Assembly: GCF_003610785.1 (NCBI RefSeq)
Contig: NZ_RAQQ01000006.1
Location: 1 to 64,000, forward strand
DNA length: 64,000 nucleotides
Source: Micromonospora globbae
Lineage (GTDB): Bacteria; Actinomycetota; Actinomycetes; Mycobacteriales; Micromonosporaceae
Direction of reading: 5' to 3'
Shown here: one piece after another, positions 22,272 through 31,598 of the stretch
Numbering within the stretch: the stretch's first letter is position 1
Layout of the letters: every line of letters starts with the position of its first letter
Position numbers and translations under genes: made by a program
Notes under the pieces: model-generated
Databases searched by the model: none
What the model saw: the letters and a program-made list of their open reading frames with translations, nothing else
What the model was told of the DNA's origin: nothing

Positions 22272-24683
22272 TCAGGCCCGGCGCGGCGGCCGGCGGCCGG
22301 GTGGGCAGGGCGGTTCGGGCCCGGCGTCCGGCACCGGGGGCATCGGCCGGGTCACCGGCGCGACGCCGACCCGGAGACGTTCACCGTGGTGCCACACCTC
22401 CACGGTGGCCTCCGGTCCCGCGTCGGGCAGCTCGTAGCGGGCCTCCCCGGCGGTCAGCGTGACCCGTAGCCGGTGGCCCCGCCAGCGCAGGTGGAACGCG
22501 AGCCGGTCGATCCGGCGCGGCAGCCGCGGGTCGAAGGAGAGCACGCCCTGGTCGTCGCGCATCCCGCCGAAGCCCTGCACGAGTGCCAGCCAGGCCCCGG
22601 CCAGCGAGGCGAGGTGCAGCCCGTCCGCGGTCTTGTCGCCGAGATCCGCCAGGTCCTGGAGGACGGACTCGGCGAACAGGTCGTACGCCAGGTCGAGGTG
22701 CCCGACCTCGGCGGCGAGCACCGCCTGCGGCGCGGCCGACAGCGAGGAGTCGCGGACCGTGCGGGGCTGGTAGTAGGCGACGTTGCGGGCCTTCTGCTCG
22801 GCCGTGAACTCGCCCGGACAGCGCAGCATGGCCAGCACCAGGTCGGCCTGCTTGACCACCTGCCGGCGGTACAGCTCCAGGTAGGGGTGGTGCAGCAGGA
22901 GCGGGTAGTCGTCCTCGCCGGTGTTCGCGAAGTCCCACTCGGGTTGCGCCGTGAAGCCGGCCGACTGCTGGTGCACGCCGCGCTCGTGGTCGTACGGGAC
23001 GGCCATCGCGTCGGCGGCGGCCCGCCAGGCGGCCACCTCGGCGGCGTCCACCCCGAGCGCGGCGGCGGCCTCGGGACAGCGCTCGGCGGCGTCGGCCGCA
23101 CCGCGCAGGTTGCGCCGCGCCATGAGGTTGGTGAAGACGTTGTCGTCGGCCAGCGCGCTGTACTCGTCCGGGCCGGTGACGCCGAACAGATGGAAGGCGC
23201 CGTCGTCGGAGCGGTGACCGAAACGGTGCCACAGCCGGGCCGTCTCCACGAGCAGTTCCAGGCCCGGCCCGGCGAGGAATCGGGTGTCGCCGGTGGCCGC
23301 CACGTACCGCAGGACGGCGTCGGCGATGTCGGCGTTGACGTGCAGTCCCGCCGTGGCCGCCGGCCAGTAGCCGCTGCACTCCCGGCCGCCGATGGTCCGC
23401 CACGGGAACGTGGCGCCCGCCAGCCGCAGCTCGGCGGCCCGCTCCCGCGCCTCCGGCAGGTGAGCGTGGCGCCAGCGCAGCGCCGACCGGGCCACCTCCG
23501 GGGCGAGGTAGGTGAGCACCGGCAGGACGTAGCCCTCGGTGTCCCACAGCACGTGGCCGTCGTAGCCGTTGCCCGTCAGCCCCTTCGCGGCGATGGTCCG
23601 GTCGCCGTCGGGGCGGCCCGCCTGGAGCAGGTGGAAGATCGCGAACCGGACGGCCTGCTGGAGCTCCGGGTCGCCGTCGAGTTCCACGTCGGCGGTGCGC
23701 CACGCGGCGTCCAGCGCCGCCCGCTGCGCGGCCAGCAGGGTGTCGAAGCCGTCCGCGCGGGCGGCGGCCGCCTCGGCCACCACGAGGTCGGCCAGCTCGT
23801 CCGGAGGCGTCCCGTCCACCGGGGCGCACTCGTACGCGGCGAACTTCGTGAGGCGCACCCGCTCGCCAGGCGCCAGCGGACCGGTGAGCGTCAGCCGCAG
23901 CCGGTCGGGCGTGCAGTCACCGTCGACCGCGACCACGGCCGGCGCGTCGACCAGGTGGGCGACCGCCACGGCGACCCGCTGGGCGCTGCGGTCCGTGCGG
24001 TGCACGAGCACGCCGTCGAGTCCGTCGGAGCGGCGGGCCTCGGCGGTCAGCGGGTCCTGGACGACCGTGGCGGCCCGCGGGTCGTCGGAGCGTTGCGGCA
24101 CGTTCTCGTTGGCCAGCAGGTCCGAGCAGACCCGCAGCTCGACCGGCCCGTCCAGCGGCTCCACCTCGTAGCGGACGGCGGCGACCGGGCGCCGGGGCAG
24201 GGACACCAGCCGGGTGCTGCGGATCCGCACGCCGTGGCCGCCCGGTGAGATCCACTCGGTCTCCCGGCGCAGCACACCGGCCCGCAGGTCCAGCACCCGT
24301 TCGTGGGTACGCAGCGTGCCGGTGCGGATGTCCAGCGGCTCCCCGTTGACCCAGAGCCGGATGAGGGCGGCGTTCGGCGCGCTCACCACCGTGTCGCTGG
24401 CCTCCGGGAACGCGTACCCGCCCTCGGGGTAGTCGAGCTTGCGCCGCTCGTGGAAGCCGTTGAGGTAGCTGCCCGGCATCCCGTACGGCTCGCCCTCGTC
24501 GAGCGTGCCGCGCCAGCCGACCCAGCCGTTGGCCAGCGCGAAGATCGATTCTGTCTCGGCGAGCCGGTCCAGGTCGGCCCCGGTACGCCGGATCCGCCAG
24601 CTCTCGTCCTCAGGCGACGTCCCCGCCGGCGGCTGACCCGACGTGGCGGCTGCCGGCTGGCCGGCCGTGGCGACGATGTGCAC
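22272..24683 (-). CDS. Glycoside hydrolase family 65 protein (alpha-glucoside phosphorylase or hydrolase)
   Basis: The protein has 803 residues from GTG 24683, with GGGAGGT upstream. Typical GH65 segments are present. ETESIFALANGWVGWRGTLD and GSYLNGFHERRKLDYPEGGY occur in the N-terminal beta-sandwich, and GYDGHVLWDTEGYVLPVLTY, FPWRTIGGREC (acid Glu at about residue 435) and VTGPDEYSALADDNVFTNLM in the barrel. A short jelly-roll end closes it. The family phosphorolyses trehalose, maltose, kojibiose or nigerose. The substrate cannot be told from sequence, and a hydrolytic member is possible. No beta-phosphoglucomutase gene is adjacent. A nigerose-type activity would connect with the GH87 locus 14 kb away. 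Confidence 0.9.
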   Translation of the reverse strand: MHIVATAGQPAAATSGQPPAGTSPEDESWRIRRTGADLDRLAETESIFALANGWVGWRGTLDEGEPYGMPGSYLNGFHERRKLDYPEGGYAFPEASDTVVSAPNAALIRLWVNGEPLDIRTGTLRTHERVLDLRAGVLRRETEWISPGGHGVRIRSTRLVSLPRRPVAAVRYEVEPLDGPVELRVCSDLLANENVPQRSDDPRAATVVQDPLTAEARRSDGLDGVLVHRTDRSAQRVAVAVAHLVDAPAVVAVDGDCTPDRLRLTLTGPLAPGERVRLTKFAAYECAPVDGTPPDELADLVVAEAAAARADGFDTLLAAQRAALDAAWRTADVELDGDPELQQAVRFAIFHLLQAGRPDGDRTIAAKGLTGNGYDGHVLWDTEGYVLPVLTYLAPEVARSALRWRHAHLPEARERAAELRLAGATFPWRTIGGRECSGYWPAATAGLHVNADIADAVLRYVAATGDTRFLAGPGLELLVETARLWHRFGHRSDDGAFHLFGVTGPDEYSALADDNVFTNLMARRNLRGAADAAERCPEAAAALGVDAAEVAAWRAAADAMAVPYDHERGVHQQSAGFTAQPEWDFANTGEDDYPLLLHHPYLELYRRQVVKQADLVLAMLRCPGEFTAEQKARNVAYYQPRTVRDSSLSAAPQAVLAAEVGHLDLAYDLFAESVLQDLADLGDKTADGLHLASLAGAWLALVQGFGGMRDDQGVLSFDPRLPRRIDRLAFHLRWRGHRLRVTLTAGEARYELPDAGPEATVEVWHHGERLRVGVAPVTRPMPPVPDAGPEPPCPPGRRPPRRA

Positions 24684-24846
24684 GCGACCTCCCGTGGTGT
24701 CGACGTCCTCCGGTCGTACCCCGGCGGGCCCCTCCCTACGACAAAGGTCGTACGGATCTCCTGGCCTTCGGGCCTGCCGCCGGGTTCCCGGTGATTGGCA
24801 CCCTTCTTCCAGGTGAACGGAGTATGAACGAACAGTGAGGTGAGAC

Positions 24847-25476
24847 ATGGTGGAGACCGGCGCGACGGGCGTACCGGACATCAGCGTCGACTGGTACCAC
24901 GACATCGTCGACGTGGCCGACGGGAGCCCGGAACCCGTGCAGTGGTTCGCCGGGCACTTCACCGAGGGGGCCATCCTGCTGCTCGGCCTGCTGCTGCTGG
25001 TCGCGGCGCTCACCCGCCTCGGCGGCGGCCCGCGCGACCGCGCACTCGCCCTGGTCGCGCCGGTTCCCGTGGTCCTCGCGTACGTGTGCAGCGAGTGGCT
25101 CAAGACCGTGGTGGACGAGGACCGGCCCTGCCGAGCGGCCACCCGGGCGATCATCGCCGGCACCTGCCCCGCGCCGGGTGACTGGTCCTTCCCGAGCAAC
25201 CACGCCACGGTCGCCGGTGCGCTGGCGGTGGCCACGCTGCTGCTCTCCCGGCGCATCGGGCTGGTCGCGTTGCCGCTCGCGGCGCTCGCGGCGTTCTCCC
25301 GCGTCTTCGTGGGCGTGCACTACCCGCACGACGTGGTGGCCGGCATGCTGCTCGGCGCCATCGTGGTCCTGCTGCTCGTGCCGCTGCTCGCCCGTCCGGC
25401 CGCCGCGCTGCTACGGCGCCGGTCCCGCGCCGAGCGCCCGGTCGCCGATCCGGTGGGCGGCTCCACCCGCCGCTAG
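24847..25476 (+). CDS. PAP2-family membrane phosphatase
   Basis: The protein has 209 residues from ATG 24847, with GAGGTGAG upstream. The three phosphatase motifs are present: KTVVDEDRPC, FPSNHAT and SRVFVGVHYPHDVVAG. They are placed between hydrophobic segments such as GAILLLGLLLLVAAL and VALPLAALAAF. The enzyme would dephosphorylate lipid or isoprenoid pyrophosphates at the membrane. The Lys-Thr-Val-Val-Asp-Glu-Asp-Arg-Pro motif has the C1 Lys and Arg. It stands alone, divergent from the GH65 gene. Confidence 0.9.
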   Translation: MVETGATGVPDISVDWYHDIVDVADGSPEPVQWFAGHFTEGAILLLGLLLLVAALTRLGGGPRDRALALVAPVPVVLAYVCSEWLKTVVDEDRPCRAATRAIIAGTCPAPGDWSFPSNHATVAGALAVATLLLSRRIGLVALPLAALAAFSRVFVGVHYPHDVVAGMLLGAIVVLLLVPLLARPAAALLRRRSRAERPVADPVGGSTRR

Positions 25477-25615
25477 CCCGCGCCGCCGCATCGCCGCCTC
25501 GGCCGGGGCGTCGCCGGATCGCCCCGGCCGGAGCGTCGCCGGGCCGTCGCGGCCGGGGCGACGCCGCGCCGCCTCGGCCGGGGCGCGCCGTCGCGGCCGG
25601 GGGCGCTCGGCGCGG
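25477..25615. repeat. GC-rich low-complexity repeats between convergent genes
   Basis: A CGGCCGGGGCG-type word recurs at least four times in about 130 bases, in direct and near-inverted form (for example GCCTCGGCCGGGGCG twice). It separates convergent genes and probably forms alternative hairpins that stop transcription both ways. Confidence 0.65.
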
Positions 25616-26422
25616 TCAGCCGGCCAGGAGCAGGGCGGCGACCGTCCCGAGCACCAGGAACGGCCCGAACGGGACGTGCCCGGTCCACCGGACCCGTCCG
25701 GCCAGCAGCAGTCCGACGCTCGCCAGCGCGGCCAGCCCGAGGGCGGACATCAGCCCGGCCACCAGCACCGCCCAGCCGTGCCAGGCGAGCAGCGCGCCGA
25801 CGCCGAGCGACAGTTTGGCGTCGCCCAGCCCGAAGCCTCGCGCGCCGAGGAGCAGGGTGGTGGCGGCGAAGAAGATCGCCAGCCCGACGCCGCCCAGCAC
25901 CGCCCGCAGCCACGGTTCCGCGCCGGCGCCGGTCAGCGCGGCGAGGCCGAGCAGGACGCCGACACCGGCCGCCGCGGGCCAGGTGAACCGGTCGGGCAGC
26001 CGGTGCACGGCCACGTCGACGAAGCACAGCGGCAGCGCCCAGCCGAGCCACCAGGCCACCGCCGCCAGCTCGGCGGCGGGCGGGCCGAGCACCGCCAGCA
26101 CCGCCACCGCGGCGAGGGCGGCCAGCTCGACCGTGGCCGGTGGCGGCCCGACCCGGGCGCGGCACACCGCGCAGCGGCCCGGCGGACCGAGCGCCGGCCA
26201 CGGGTGCCGCAGGTCGACGGGCGTGCCGCAGGCCGGGCAGCCGGCGCGAGGTTCGGCGCCCGCCGGTACCGCGTGGCGCAGCACCGCCCGCCGCAGGATC
26301 GGGGTGAGCGCCAGCGCCGCGACCACCGCGGCCAGGCGCCCGGACCCGGAGGCCGCGTGCGGGTGGGTGCGCGGCCCCCGTCCGGCCTCCACCGGGGTGG
26401 CGGGTGGCCCGGTCAGCGCCAT
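25616..26422 (-). CDS. Type IV prepilin peptidase, A24 family (TadV-like)
   Basis: The protein has 268 residues. An N-terminal zinc-binding-like loop with two Cys pairs (GCPACG and CAVCR) is followed by about seven membrane helices. Both catalytic Asp motifs are visible: CFVDVAVHRLPDRFT and FGLGDAKLSLGVG. The enzyme cleaves the leader of Flp and TadE/F pre-pseudopilins at the membrane. It is divergent from the Tad operon across a 626-base gap and should serve the prepilins at 33.4-35.1 kb. The N-terminal 40 residues before the first helix are poorly conserved, and a later start is possible. Confidence 0.88.
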   Translation of the reverse strand: MALTGPPATPVEAGRGPRTHPHAASGSGRLAAVVAALALTPILRRAVLRHAVPAGAEPRAGCPACGTPVDLRHPWPALGPPGRCAVCRARVGPPPATVELAALAAVAVLAVLGPPAAELAAVAWWLGWALPLCFVDVAVHRLPDRFTWPAAAGVGVLLGLAALTGAGAEPWLRAVLGGVGLAIFFAATTLLLGARGFGLGDAKLSLGVGALLAWHGWAVLVAGLMSALGLAALASVGLLLAGRVRWTGHVPFGPFLVLGTVAALLLAG

Positions 26423-27048
26423 GACGACCTCCGTAGGGGGTGCCCGGCCGCGTCCGGTGCGCGCGTGCCGTGGGCGTCACGCAGGCCGGAAGATGCGGAC
26501 ACGGAGCGTAACTTAACGATCGCTCGGGTGTGGCGGATGGCGCGGAAAGTGACGACCCGCTCCGGCCACCCGGGCGGGTGTGCCCATCTGCGGGAATCCC
26601 GCCATGAGCCACCGCGTGCGACCGCACGGACGGGGGACGGATCGGGCGAGACGCCACGAGGGGGTCGACTCGCCTCCGCCGTCCGGCCACCGAGACCGCC
26701 ACCCGGCGACGACCCCGGCCGGCCGTCCGGAGGCGCCGGGCATCGCCGCGGCCCGGCCACACGGCACCCCGGCGCCGGCACCGGCCGCCACCACCCGTCA
26801 TCACACCCAGTAGTCACATGAATTTCCTCTGTTGCATCGGCGAACGTCAGCCTATGCTCGCCCCTTGGGTGTGACGCAAGCCTCACGAGACGACAGGACG
26901 GCATCGAACTTCACTTTTGTAAGGAATCCGTAGCGGTAAATGCGACAGCGCAATCCACGACCCCGGATGTGACCATTCGGGTGCGCTTCCGCATGCCCGG
27001 CGGTGTCAACGAGGTGGCCGCCGGGCGGGCCACCGAGGAGGCAGGGCG
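26423..27048. other. 626-base intergenic region upstream of the Tad locus
   Basis: No ORF here has convincing composition or a ribosome site. The right half (26810-26960) is AT-richer than the surroundings and holds a candidate -10, TATGCT at 26853-26858, reading toward the Tad genes. A possible long 5' leader (about 190 bases) would follow, with TAAGGAATCCGTA near 26920. The left half carries the promoter of the prepilin peptidase gene. No riboswitch class is recognisable. Confidence 0.5.
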
Positions 27049-27618
27049 GTGCGAGGAAGGCAGCTCGGCCGAGCGGCAATCTGCCTGATGACGGTCGGGG
27101 TGACGGCATCCGTCACGGCGTGCGGCGCCGGACGGGAGGCGGCGGTGGCACCGCCGCGGCCACCGACGACCGGCGACGTCACGGCCCACGGGGAGGCCGA
27201 CGAGCAGGCCGCGGGAAAGGCTGCGCTCGATGCCTATTCCGGCTATCTCGCGGCATCCCGTACGGCGAGTCGACGGGGAGATCCGCACGCGCCGGAACTG
27301 TCCCGGTTCCTCGCGGATCCGCTGTTGACCCGAGTCCGAATGGCAATTCGTGACGCGAAGGAGCACGGCGCGATGCGTACCGGAACGTTGAGGTCCGCCC
27401 CGACGGTCACCGCGGTCAGTCTCGACTCCGATCCGCCGACGGTGGAGATCCAGGACTGTCTCGACGCCACCGGCTACCGCCTCGTCTACACGAAGGACGG
27501 GCGGGCGGTTCGCGGCAGCGGCGGGAAACGCTACCTGGCCACCGCCACCGCCACCCGGTACCCCGACGGCCGCTGGCTGATCAGCGCCGGCGCGGCACAC
27601 CAGGACCAGCCGTGCTGA
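27049..27618 (+). CDS. Tad-locus lipoprotein
   Basis: The protein has 189 residues from GTG 27049, with GGCAGGG upstream. The signal peptide and lipobox (LMTVGVTASVTACG) make it a lipoprotein. A Pro/Thr linker follows, then a domain with EQAAGKAALDAYSGYLAASR, PELSRFLADPLLTRVRMAIR, TVEIQDCLDATGYRLVYTKD and RYPDGRWLISAG. This resembles NTF2-like lipoproteins that accompany secretion systems in actinomycetes. It opens the pilus operon and overlaps the next gene by 7 bases. Confidence 0.82.
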   Translation: MRGRQLGRAAICLMTVGVTASVTACGAGREAAVAPPRPPTTGDVTAHGEADEQAAGKAALDAYSGYLAASRTASRRGDPHAPELSRFLADPLLTRVRMAIRDAKEHGAMRTGTLRSAPTVTAVSLDSDPPTVEIQDCLDATGYRLVYTKDGRAVRGSGGKRYLATATATRYPDGRWLISAGAAHQDQPC

Positions 27619-28589
27619 CCTGGGGAGGAAGGGCTGCCCCGCCCCGGACCCGGTGGGGCGGGGCAGCCCGCCGGTGCGTCGCTCGCCTCGCGGGTCTCGG
27701 CCTGGCGGTCACGCTGGTGGCCGCCGCCATGGGACCGGCGACGGCCGCCCGGCGGGCGGGCCCGGGCGCCGAGTGCCCGCCGGAGCAGCACGACTGCAGC
27801 GTCTGGGACGACGACCCGGGCACGCCCGGCGGTGGCGGGGACGGCGGGAACGACGGCGGTGACGGCGACTCCGGCGGGGGCGGCGGCGGTGGCACCTGCC
27901 AGTGGAACGGCCGCACCCTGCCGTGCTACGACGACGTGCTCGGCTGGTTCAACAACGGGGACGGCTGCTACTACAAGCTGGATGAGCCACGCTCGGGCGA
28001 GACGCCCGAGGGCAAGCAGTGGTACCTGGCCACCTGCAACGGCGGCGACCTCGGTGACCAGCACTCGGTCCTGCTCGACGCCCCGCCGCCCGGCTTCGGC
28101 GCCCCGCCCGACCCCGAGGAGCTGGCCCGCCGGGCGCTGGCCCGGATCACCATCCGGCCGCCCCGGATCGCGGTCGCTCCCCGCCGCGACACCGGCCCCG
28201 GCCTGGTCGGGCTGCCCGTCTGGATGTGGGCGGAGAACGCCCTGGAGACGTTCGGCCCGGAGATCTCCAGGACGGCGACCGAGCGGGGCCTGACCGTCGA
28301 GATCACGGCGGTCTTCGACCGGATCGTCTGGGACATGGGCGACGGCCGGACGGTCACCTGCACCGGCCCCGGCACCGAGTACAAGGTCACCGGACGGCAC
28401 GCCGGCCAACGCTCACCGACCTGCGGATACCACCGCGGTTACGCGAAGGCCGGCGACTACGTGGTGCGCGCCAGCACCCACTGGACGGTGACCTGGCGGG
28501 GCGGCGGCGAGAGCGGAGAGATCCCAGTGACCCGGACGACCGGGACGGTGCCCATCCAGATCGACGAACTTCAGGTGGTGACGCGATGA
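27612..28589 (+). CDS. Secreted Tad-locus protein, unknown function
   Basis: The protein has 325 residues from GTG 27612, overlapping the lipoprotein stop. A signal peptide (ARLAGLGLAVTLVAAAMG) is followed by a Gly/Asp-rich linker with a run of seven Gly. A Cys-containing domain follows (GTCQWNGRTLPCYDDVLGWF, GDGCYYKLDE). The C-terminal half (VFDRIVWDMGDGRTVTCTGP, PTCGYHRGYAKAGDYVVRAS, HWTVTWRGGGESGEI) looks like a PKD/Ig-type beta domain. Such proteins are common as second gene of actinomycete Tad loci; a role at the pilus base or in the wall is inferred. Confidence 0.8.
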   Translation: MLTWGGRAAPPRTRWGGAARRCVARLAGLGLAVTLVAAAMGPATAARRAGPGAECPPEQHDCSVWDDDPGTPGGGGDGGNDGGDGDSGGGGGGGTCQWNGRTLPCYDDVLGWFNNGDGCYYKLDEPRSGETPEGKQWYLATCNGGDLGDQHSVLLDAPPPGFGAPPDPEELARRALARITIRPPRIAVAPRRDTGPGLVGLPVWMWAENALETFGPEISRTATERGLTVEITAVFDRIVWDMGDGRTVTCTGPGTEYKVTGRHAGQRSPTCGYHRGYAKAGDYVVRASTHWTVTWRGGGESGEIPVTRTTGTVPIQIDELQVVTR

Positions 28590-28624
28590 GCGCGACCGAC
28601 GAGCGGACGGCGGTGGCCCGGTGA
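28586..28624 (+). other. 12-codon bridging mini-ORF between two Tad genes
   Basis: ATG 28586 encodes MSATDERTAVAR and stops at 28622-28624. Its ATGA overlaps the stop of the gene before it and its last bases, GTGA, overlap the start of the SAF gene. A ribosome finishing the upstream gene could re-start twice without a gap. Two more such ORFs occur at 32498 and 57606. Confidence 0.6.
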
Positions 28625-29280
28625 GTCTGGCGACGCGGAACGCGACGGCCACGACCGAGACGCCGGTCAACCCGCCGAGGGTGGTCCGGCAGCGCCGGGT
28701 GCGCCCGGGGTTGCTCGGCCTGGCCGTGCTGCTGATCGCCCTCGGCGGGCTGGGCGCCGCGTTCGCGGTCACCTCGGTACGGGCCACCGGCAGCTACCTG
28801 GCGGTCGCGCGGCCGGTGGAGGTGGGTCGCCAGCTCACCGCCGACGACCTGCGGCCGGTGCAGGTGGCCGGTGGTCAGGGCCTGGCTCCCGTACCGGCCG
28901 ACCGGATCGACGAGGTGGTCGGCAAGCGGGCCGCCGTCTCGCTGGCCCCGGGCACGCTGCTCACCCTGGCGCAGGTGACGGACGACCCGCTGCTCGGCCC
29001 CGGCGAGCAGCAACTGGCGCTCGGGCTCGAGCCCGCCGAGGTGCCCGCCCGGCAGTTGCACCCGGGCGACAAGGTGCTGCTCGTCAGCACCCCTGACGAC
29101 GAGGCCACCGGCCCCACCGCGCCCGGGACGCGCTTCCCGGCCACCGTCATCGACACCCGCGCCTCGGAGACCGACGACGAGGTGGTGGTCTACCTCGCGC
29201 TCGCCGTCCGGGACGTACCGGCGGTGGTGGCGTTGAACGCGCAGGACCGGATCGCCGTCGTGCTCACCAGGGTGGCCTGA
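28621..29280 (+). CDS. SAF-domain protein (CpaB/RcpC-like)
   Basis: The protein has 219 residues from GTG 28621. One N-terminal membrane helix (GLLGLAVLLIALGGLGAAFA) precedes the SAF domain: LAVARPVEVGRQLTADDLRP, VVGKRAAVSLAPGTLLTLAQ. A CpaB-type second part follows (EVPARQLHPGDKVLLVST, DEVVVYLALAVRDVPAVVAL). In Tad systems CpaB/RcpC guides pilus passage through the outer layers. Gram-positive loci keep this shortened form. It is coupled upstream through the mini-ORF, and 2 bases separate it from tadZ. Confidence 0.85.
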   Translation: MSLATRNATATTETPVNPPRVVRQRRVRPGLLGLAVLLIALGGLGAAFAVTSVRATGSYLAVARPVEVGRQLTADDLRPVQVAGGQGLAPVPADRIDEVVGKRAAVSLAPGTLLTLAQVTDDPLLGPGEQQLALGLEPAEVPARQLHPGDKVLLVSTPDDEATGPTAPGTRFPATVIDTRASETDDEVVVYLALAVRDVPAVVALNAQDRIAVVLTRVA

Positions 29281-29282
29281 GC

Positions 29283-30083
29283 ATGGCGATCATCGCGCTG
29301 GTCTCCGCCAAGGGCTCGCCGGGCGTCACCACCTCGGCGCTGGCCGCCGCGCTGACCTGGCACCGGCGGCTGGTCCTCGCCGAGTGCGACCCGGCCGGCG
29401 GGTCGATCCTCGCCGGTTTCCTCGGCGGAGCACTCGACGGACCGCGCGGCATCGGGGAGCTGGCCGTCGCCGAGCTGCGCGACGGCAACCTGGAGACGGC
29501 GTTCTGGTCGCAACTGGTCGACCTGGACGCGCCACGACGGGAACGACTGCTCCTGCCGGGCGTGGTCGATCCCGCCCAGTCCGGCAGCGTGGCCCCGCTG
29601 TGGCAGCGGTTCGCCGACTACTTCGCCGGTCTGGAACACGGCACGCCGTCGTACGACGTGCTGGTCGACTGCGGCCGGCTGCACGTCCCCCACCCGCCCT
29701 GGCCGCTGCTGCGCGCCGCCGCGGTGGTGCTCGTGGTGACCCGGGCCGAGCTGCCCGACCTCTCCGGCACGCGGGCCATGGTCCGGGCGATCGAACGGGA
29801 CTTCTCCGAGCACCGGGTGCCACCGGGCACCCTGCGGCTGCTGCTGGTCGGCGACGGGCACGGGCGTACGGAGGTCAGCCGCGCGCTGCGGCTGCCGGTG
29901 ATCGCGCGGCTGCCGCACGATCCGCGTACCGCCCGGGTGCTCACCGTCGGCGGGAACGTGCGGGCCGGACGGCCGTTGATGCGCGCGGCGTCCGCCCTCG
30001 AGGTGCCCGTCGGCGCGCTGCTCGACCGGCGCCGGGCACGGCTGTCCTGGCCCGTCCAGCAGGGGGTGCCGGATGCGTTTTGA
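29283..30083 (+). CDS. tadZ: TadZ/CpaE-like ParA/MinD-type protein with degenerate P-loop
   Basis: The protein has 266 residues from ATG 29283. It begins MAIIALVSAKGSPGVTTSAL, where the Walker A lysine of KGGxGKT is replaced (GSPGVTTS), as in many TadZ proteins that bind nucleotide poorly. LVLAECDPAGGSI and YDVLVDCGRLHVP keep the MinD fold, and RLLLVGDGHGRTEVSRALRL follows. In the Tad system this protein places the secretion ATPase at a cell site. It overlaps tadA by 11 bases. Confidence 0.85.
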   Translation: MAIIALVSAKGSPGVTTSALAAALTWHRRLVLAECDPAGGSILAGFLGGALDGPRGIGELAVAELRDGNLETAFWSQLVDLDAPRRERLLLPGVVDPAQSGSVAPLWQRFADYFAGLEHGTPSYDVLVDCGRLHVPHPPWPLLRAAAVVLVVTRAELPDLSGTRAMVRAIERDFSEHRVPPGTLRLLLVGDGHGRTEVSRALRLPVIARLPHDPRTARVLTVGGNVRAGRPLMRAASALEVPVGALLDRRRARLSWPVQQGVPDAF

Positions 30084-31593
30084 GCCGGTCTCGGCCGACC
30101 CGCGCCAGCACCCGCCGGCCGCCACCTCGACCGCGCCGCCGCTCGCGAACGGGCACCACGGACCGCCGCTGCCCGTGCCCGTCGCCGCGCCGGCCCCGCA
30201 GCCGCCCCGCCACCGGGTGGACTTCGCGGTGGTGCGGGAGCTGCGCCGGCAGCTCAGCGAGCGCCTCACCCGCTGGCAGCGCGGTCGGGAGTTCACCCCC
30301 GACGAGGAGGAGACCGAGCGGGCCCGGCTCGCCGTGGCGGTGGTGGCCGAGTACGCCGACTCGGTCCGCCGGGCCGGCACGCCGATGCCGGCCGAGGAGG
30401 AGCGGCTCCTGCTCGACCAGGTGACCGCCGAGCTGGTGGGGCTCGGCCGGCTGCAGACCCTGCTGGTCGACGACACCATCGAGGAGGTGCACATCCTGGG
30501 GTGCGACCAGGTGCGCATCACCCGGCACGGCGGCGGGGTCGACTGGGCCGAACCCATCGCCGACAGCGACGACGAACTGGTGGAGATCCTCCAGGCGGCG
30601 GCCCGCCGGGCCGGGGCCACCGAACGCTCCCTCTCCACCTCGAAGCCCACCCTCGACCTGCAACTGCCCGACGGCAGCCGGCTCGCCGCCGTGTTCCTCG
30701 TCAGCCACCGCCCCTACGCGGTGATCCGCAAGCACAACACGCTCGACGTGAGCCTCGACGACATCGCCGGCTCGCGGCCCGACCTGGACGAGATGATCGA
30801 CCCGCTGCTGCGTGACTTCCTCCGCGCGTCCATGCGGGCCGGTCTGAACATCATGGTGGCCGGGCTCGCCGGCGCCGGGAAGACCACGATCATCCGCGCG
30901 CTGATGAACGAGATCCCGCCGGACGAGCCGTACGTGCTGCTGGAGGAGAGCCGGGAACTGCTGCCCGCGCGCCGTAACCACCGACACCGGGCGGTGATGA
31001 GCTTCGAGGCCCGCGAGGGGCACGGTGAGCGGGGGCTGGACGGCCGCCCCGCCGGCGAGGTGACGATCGCCGACCTGATCCCGGTGTCGCTGCGGATGGG
31101 CGTACTGCGGATCATCGTGGGCGAGGTCCGGTCGCGGGAGATCGTCCCGATGCTCCAGGCCATGACGACCAGCCGGGGCTCGATGTGCACGATCCACGCC
31201 CGTACGCCGGCGGGGGTGGGCGAGCGGATCGTGGAGCTGGCGCTCGCCCACGGCCGGGAGATGACCGTCGACCAGGCGCGCCGCATGGCCGGCAACGCGC
31301 TCGACCTGATCGTGTACGTGACGGTCGAGGACGAGACCGCCATCGGCGGGCGCAAGCACCGCTTCGTCTCCCACGTCGAGGAGGTGATCGGCGCCGGGGA
31401 CACCGGGCGGATCACCACGACGACGGTCTTCGGTCCCGGGCCGGACGGCCGGGCGGTGCCGTTGCACCTGCCGGAACGTGTCCGCGACCAGTTGCTCCGC
31501 GTCGGCTACGACGCCCGGCTGCTGACCCGGTGGATCGAGGCCGGCACCGGCGCGTGGCGGCGACCCCGGCAGACCCGGCTGGCCCGGAGGTGA
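30073..31593 (+). CDS. tadA: TadA/CpaF secretion ATPase
   Basis: The protein has 506 residues from ATG 30073. The N-terminal 130 residues are Pro-rich, then helical (RELRRQLSERLTRWQRG). The ATPase core has Walker A GLAGAGKTT at residues 264-272, an Asp-box-like VLLEESREL, the Walker B region LRIIVGEVRSREIVPMLQA and the His box SMCTIHARTPAGV. It powers pilus assembly as a membrane-bound hexamer on the cytoplasmic side. It ends 5 bases before the tadB start chosen here. Confidence 0.94.
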   Translation: MRFEPVSADPRQHPPAATSTAPPLANGHHGPPLPVPVAAPAPQPPRHRVDFAVVRELRRQLSERLTRWQRGREFTPDEEETERARLAVAVVAEYADSVRRAGTPMPAEEERLLLDQVTAELVGLGRLQTLLVDDTIEEVHILGCDQVRITRHGGGVDWAEPIADSDDELVEILQAAARRAGATERSLSTSKPTLDLQLPDGSRLAAVFLVSHRPYAVIRKHNTLDVSLDDIAGSRPDLDEMIDPLLRDFLRASMRAGLNIMVAGLAGAGKTTIIRALMNEIPPDEPYVLLEESRELLPARRNHRHRAVMSFEAREGHGERGLDGRPAGEVTIADLIPVSLRMGVLRIIVGEVRSREIVPMLQAMTTSRGSMCTIHARTPAGVGERIVELALAHGREMTVDQARRMAGNALDLIVYVTVEDETAIGGRKHRFVSHVEEVIGAGDTGRITTTTVFGPGPDGRAVPLHLPERVRDQLLRVGYDARLLTRWIEAGTGAWRRPRQTRLARR

Positions 31594-31598
31594 CGGGC

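Noticed and set aside
26580..26813. 77-codon ORF in the gap before the Tad locus
   Set aside because: Pro/Arg/His-rich random-looking composition, no ribosome site, and no partner gene.
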